Shown here in pieces: positions 62,984-64,000 of a DNA stretch of 64,000 bases. Source of the DNA: Ponticoccus alexandrii (GTDB lineage Bacteria > Pseudomonadota > Alphaproteobacteria > Rhodobacterales > Rhodobacteraceae); assembly GCF_016806125.1 (NCBI RefSeq), contig NZ_CP047166.1, positions 3,782,001-3,846,000 on the forward strand, read 5' to 3'. A program made the translations under genes and the position numbers. The notes below the pieces were generated by a model. It worked only from the letters and a program-made list of their open reading frames with translations, had not been told where the DNA came from and did not search any database. The stretch's first letter is position 1. Every line of letters begins with the position of its first letter.

Positions 62984-63108
62984 TTACCCCGGAAGGAAAA
63001 GCGGGTTTACGCTGCGCCCGGCGCGAACGACGGGGGCCGCCTGATGACTTCCAGCCCCCTGACCGCACACCGGTCCGGCAGACCCGCCCCTGCACCCAGA
63101 CAAGCCCC

Positions 63109-63145
63109 GGGCTTCTTTTCTGCAAAAATACTCCCGCCGGAGGCA
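63109..63145. repeat. Dispersed intergenic element, copy 14
   Basis: GGGCTTCTTTTCTGCAAAAA followed by TACTCCCGCCGGAGGCA. The GC-rich arm is shorter than in other copies. Confidence 0.7.
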
Positions 63146-63186
63146 TCCGGCCGCGCCTCCTGCGACAGTCGGCGCGGCGAGGCGCG

Positions 63187-63948
63187 TCAGCGGGTCAGGG
63201 TGAACCAGCCCAGCGTATCCTCGGTCGGGCCGCCGGGTTTGTATTCAGCCCCCAGAGGCGCGGTCCAGCCGAGCGCGTCAATGACCTTGAACATATGGGC
63301 GTAATTCACCTCGCCCCGATCCGGAGCCCCGCGATCCGGCACCCCCGCGAACTGGATGTGGCCGACGATGGGCAAGAGCCCCTTCAGCCGGTTGGTCAGG
63401 TCCCCCTCCATCAACTGCACGTGGTAGCAGTCGAACATCAGCTTCAGGTTCGGCGCGCCGACCGCCTCGATCACCGCGCGGGCGTGGCTGGTCGTGGCAA
63501 GGTAGTAGCCCGGCGCGTCGTAGTGGTTCAAAGGCTCGATCAGCACCGTGATGCCATGGCCATGCGCCGCCTTGCAGGCATAGGACAGGTTCTCGACAAA
63601 GACCGCGTCCGCCTCGGGCCCCTTGGCGAAACCGGCCATGACATGCACGCAGGCGGCACCGATGGCCGCCGCATAGGCGATGGCCTCGTCGATGGCGGCG
63701 CGGGCGTCCACCTCGCGCCCCGGCAAGGCGGCAAGGCCGTTCTCGCCCGCGTCCGTATCGCCGCGCCGGGTGTTCAAGCCCAGCATCGGCAGGCCGGTCT
63801 CTTCGAGCGCCGCGCGCACCGCCTCGACCGGCACCTCGTAGGGCCAGTGGCATTCCACCGCGTCGAAACCGGCCGCCTTGGCGGCGCGGATGGCGTCCGG
63901 CAGGGGCCGGTCGGTCCAGAGAAAGCCCAGATTGGCCGAGAATTTCAT
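63187..63948 (-). CDS. Hydroxypyruvate isomerase-family enzyme (Hyi or OtnI)
   Basis: The 253-residue TIM-barrel isomerase has the two catalytic glutamates in VLIEPLNHYDAPGYYL near 141 and GAEYKPGGPTEDTLGW near 234, with FDCYHVQLMEGDL and GHIQFAGVPDRGAPDRGEVN between them. The family includes hydroxypyruvate isomerase and the 2-oxotetronate isomerase OtnI. Because a DenD-like gene is 5 kb away, OtnI is a real alternative. The ATG at 63948 overlaps the stop of the upstream gene (ATGA). Confidence 0.82.
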   Translation of the reverse strand: MKFSANLGFLWTDRPLPDAIRAAKAAGFDAVECHWPYEVPVEAVRAALEETGLPMLGLNTRRGDTDAGENGLAALPGREVDARAAIDEAIAYAAAIGAACVHVMAGFAKGPEADAVFVENLSYACKAAHGHGITVLIEPLNHYDAPGYYLATTSHARAVIEAVGAPNLKLMFDCYHVQLMEGDLTNRLKGLLPIVGHIQFAGVPDRGAPDRGEVNYAHMFKVIDALGWTAPLGAEYKPGGPTEDTLGWFTLTR

Positions 63949-64000
63949 GCGTCCCACTCCACGTCGAATGTCTTCACCACCGACCGGACCTGTCCGCCGG
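63945..64000 (-). CDS. C-terminus of an unknown protein, cut by the window edge
   Basis: Only 17 residues are visible, ending KTFDVEWDA. The stop overlaps the start of the isomerase gene, so the two are co-translated. The tail alone does not identify a family. Confidence 0.55.
   Translation of the reverse strand, partial: GGQVRSVVKTFDVEWDA

Overview
The window looks like the chromosome of an alphaproteobacterium of the Rhodobacteraceae (Roseobacter group). It is strongly GC-rich, carries a glpD-glpSTPQUV glycerol uptake operon, a monomeric NADP isocitrate dehydrogenase, and DUF2842 and DUF6524 small membrane proteins. Its gaps hold a dispersed element of the type TTCTTCTGTCCAAATAYCYCGGGG + GC-rich hairpin, which I associate with this family. 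No rRNA, tRNA, CRISPR array or intact insertion sequence was seen.

Layout. (1) 1-331: a comparatively AT-rich edge with a truncated gene and a small membrane protein. (2) 955-6466: a molybdate/tungstate-type locus with a MOT1-like permease, a Mop/TOBE protein, a FecCD-type ABC transporter resembling MolBCA, a ModA-like binding protein and TrmO. (3) 6809-16027: glpR divergent from glpD-glpS-glpT-glpP-glpQ-[foreign small gene]-glpU-glpV. An inverted-repeat element sits between glpT and glpP. (4) 16310-25431: housekeeping genes for carboxyspermidine synthesis, a phosphatase, icd, a GGDEF protein and transketolase. (5) 25531-31977: a LysR gene, a SAF-domain oxidoreductase, a split transketolase, an SDR and an FAH hydrolase, which together look like an unassigned carbohydrate route. 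(6) 32035-57164 and on to 58141: a large sugar-acid catabolic region with a FadR-type GntR regulator, a TRAP transporter, three classes of sugar-acid dehydratase, several SDR/HIBADH/Gfo-Idh oxidoreductases, two PhyH dioxygenases, an RraA aldolase, an L-idonate-type dehydrogenase, a KDG-type kinase and a DenD-type dehydrogenase. (7) 58320-60603: DUF2842, purA and DUF6524. (8) 60792-64000: hydroxyacid dehydrogenase, aminotransferase, a hydroxypyruvate isomerase-type gene and the 3' end of another gene.

The most informative signal is a perfect palindrome, TGGTATACCA with self-complementary flanks. It occurs at five places: twice between the GntR gene and the TRAP operon, then at 46779, 52074 and 62972. 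Every copy lies just upstream of a start codon, and three of the gaps are divergent promoters. Together the sites could control about 30 genes over 30 kb, so this reads as one GntR regulon. A plausible core route is L-idonate to 5-ketogluconate (52122), to gluconate (51242), to 2-keto-3-deoxygluconate (44939), to KDPG (56259). The other dehydratases, dioxygenases and hydrolases point to further substrates that cannot be named from sequence alone.
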